64,000 nucleotides of DNA, from the NCBI GenBank assembly GCA_910575565.1, contig CAJTFL010000017.1:30764-94763 (forward strand), read 5' to 3'. Position numbers and translations under genes: made by a program. This stretch comes from Lachnospiraceae bacterium. Lineage in GTDB: Bacteria; Bacillota; Clostridia; Lachnospirales; Lachnospiraceae. Positions 63,404 through 64,000 of this stretch are shown piece by piece. A model generated the notes under the pieces. It saw nothing but the letters and a program-made list of their open reading frames with translations. It was not told where the DNA came from and searched no databases. The stretch's first letter is position 1; every line of letters begins with the position of its first letter.

Positions 63404-63781
63404 ATGGAAAATAGGATTTATGACGAAAATAACGGTCTCTGGTATGCAAGGCAAGACGACTATTACCTCCCAGAGCTTGCATTACCTCCCGAAGAAGAAA
63501 AGCTGATTGGTATTTGGGGACAGCGGCATTTACGGTATCTTAAAGAGCATAAACAGTTCGTTTATCTCAATCTGCTGACAAGCGGCAGGCTGAATGAATA
63601 CCTTGCAAGCATAGATGAACAGGCAGAGGATATGTTTTTTCGGCTGGTAAAGGAGTATGCCGGCAAGCATGGAGTAACGGAGCAATTAAAGGCAGAAAAC
63701 CAGCTTTTATGGGTTCAAAAAATGAATAATATTCGGGTTTGTGTGAGGGAAGTTGTGGAGAGCGAGTTTATCTATTCGTAG
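63404..63781 (+). CDS. tnpV: TnpV family protein (right-hand element)
   Basis: 125 residues, the third TnpV relative here (KLIGIWGQRHLRYLKEHK, LLTSGRLNEYLASIDEQAE). It follows the relaxase by 8 bases behind GAAAGG. Its presence beside a tyrosine integrase rather than a serine recombinase suggests TnpV is not tied to one recombinase type. Confidence 0.83.
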   Translation: MENRIYDENNGLWYARQDDYYLPELALPPEEEKLIGIWGQRHLRYLKEHKQFVYLNLLTSGRLNEYLASIDEQAEDMFFRLVKEYAGKHGVTEQLKAENQLLWVQKMNNIRVCVREVVESEFIYS

Positions 63782-63788
63782 TGATAAG

Positions 63789-63817
63789 CGGCACTCCTGC
63801 AATATGTGGGAGTGCCG
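63789..63817 (+). terminator. Terminator after tnpV
   Basis: CGGCACTCC and GGGAGTGCCG pair around TGCAATATGT. The T-tract is weak (TTCAATT). Confidence 0.7.
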
Positions 63818-63898
63818 TTCAATTAAGCAAAAATAGTTCGGGGAATTGAAAAATCTTACAAATTCGTGTATACTTAAAATAATTAGAATGAGAAATTC

Positions 63899-63993
63899 TT
63901 TAGGTTAGAATCGATGATGGGGTAAACGAAAAAGCAGTTTTGGCATTCCAGTGAACTGCCCCTTCGTTTACACCATTTTCGATTTGACCTAAT
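63899..63993. repeat. Long imperfect palindrome at the right edge
   Basis: About 40-base arms (left 63899-63939, right 63954-63993) around TTGGCATTCCAGT. Shared blocks: TTAGGT, ATCGA, ATGG, GTAAACGAA and GCAGTT. Could be an IS end pair, MITE or strong terminator; the window ends before it can be resolved. Confidence 0.55.
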
Positions 63994-64000
63994 TGAACAA

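Overview
The window reads as a chromosome segment of a gut-type anaerobic Firmicute, most likely Lachnospiraceae/Clostridia. This rests on strong AGGAGG ribosome sites, an anaerobic-type cobalamin operon, TnpX-like large serine recombinases with TnpV partners, LytTR/GHKL regulators and a guaA of the form I recall from Lachnospiraceae. Two stretches look like core chromosome: the cobalamin genes (1-5.6 kb) and the HAD/guaA block (about 48.7-51.97 kb). Nearly everything else is accessory DNA in nested layers.

Layout. (a) 3-5441: cbiG (cut by the window edge), cobJ/cbiH, a cbiJ-cbiE-cbiT triple fusion, cbiA and a small Cys-rich protein, closed by a terminator. (b) About 5709 to 48490: a degraded GC-rich integrative element. 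It retains part of a large SNF2-type helicase gene, a DUF3848/3849 gene, mobC, an abiE toxin-antitoxin pair, an IS3-interrupted zinc-finger gene, a GHKL kinase/LytTR regulator pair, a degenerate receiver, a 2815-residue S-layer-type surface protein, a sigma-like gene, an excisionase and two damaged tyrosine integrases. (c) Inside its helicase gene sits a 20.8-kb serine-recombinase element (6717-27508). Its ends can be defined to the base, and both the empty target and the circular junction can be rebuilt. (d) That element is itself a mosaic. Its recombinase gene is split (15636-15962 and 25956 onward) by about 10 kb containing a second, circularly permuted relative plus an AT-rich two-gene cassette.

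(e) 51977-58178: a 6.2-kb island just downstream of guaA, bounded by direct repeats. It carries a SIR2-like/P-loop NTPase protein with its own XRE regulator, two acetyltransferases, an excisionase and integrase stub, a yjdF riboswitch with yjdF, and a DUF6602 PD-(D/E)xK-like protein. This is the best candidate for an undescribed defence locus. (f) 58351 to the right edge: a further integrative/mobilizable element with XRE repressor, excisionase, Tn916-type integrase, MobC-like protein, replication ATPase, an iteron and hairpin cluster, MobV relaxase and TnpV.

How the parts work together. The cobalamin genes are one overlapping operon. The serine-recombinase elements share the order tnpV - cargo - small ORF - sigma-like genes - replication ATPase - iteron module - MobV - ParB - PC4-like - small protein - recombinase; the tyrosine-integrase element at the right end reuses the ATPase, relaxase and TnpV parts. 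Several cargo operons carry their own visible switches: a TetR double operator, a MerR-type 19-bp-spacer promoter, an AbiE inverted repeat, LytTR tandem sites and XRE operators. No CRISPR array, tRNA or rRNA gene was recognised. All family assignments are from recognition of translated sequence, with no database search.
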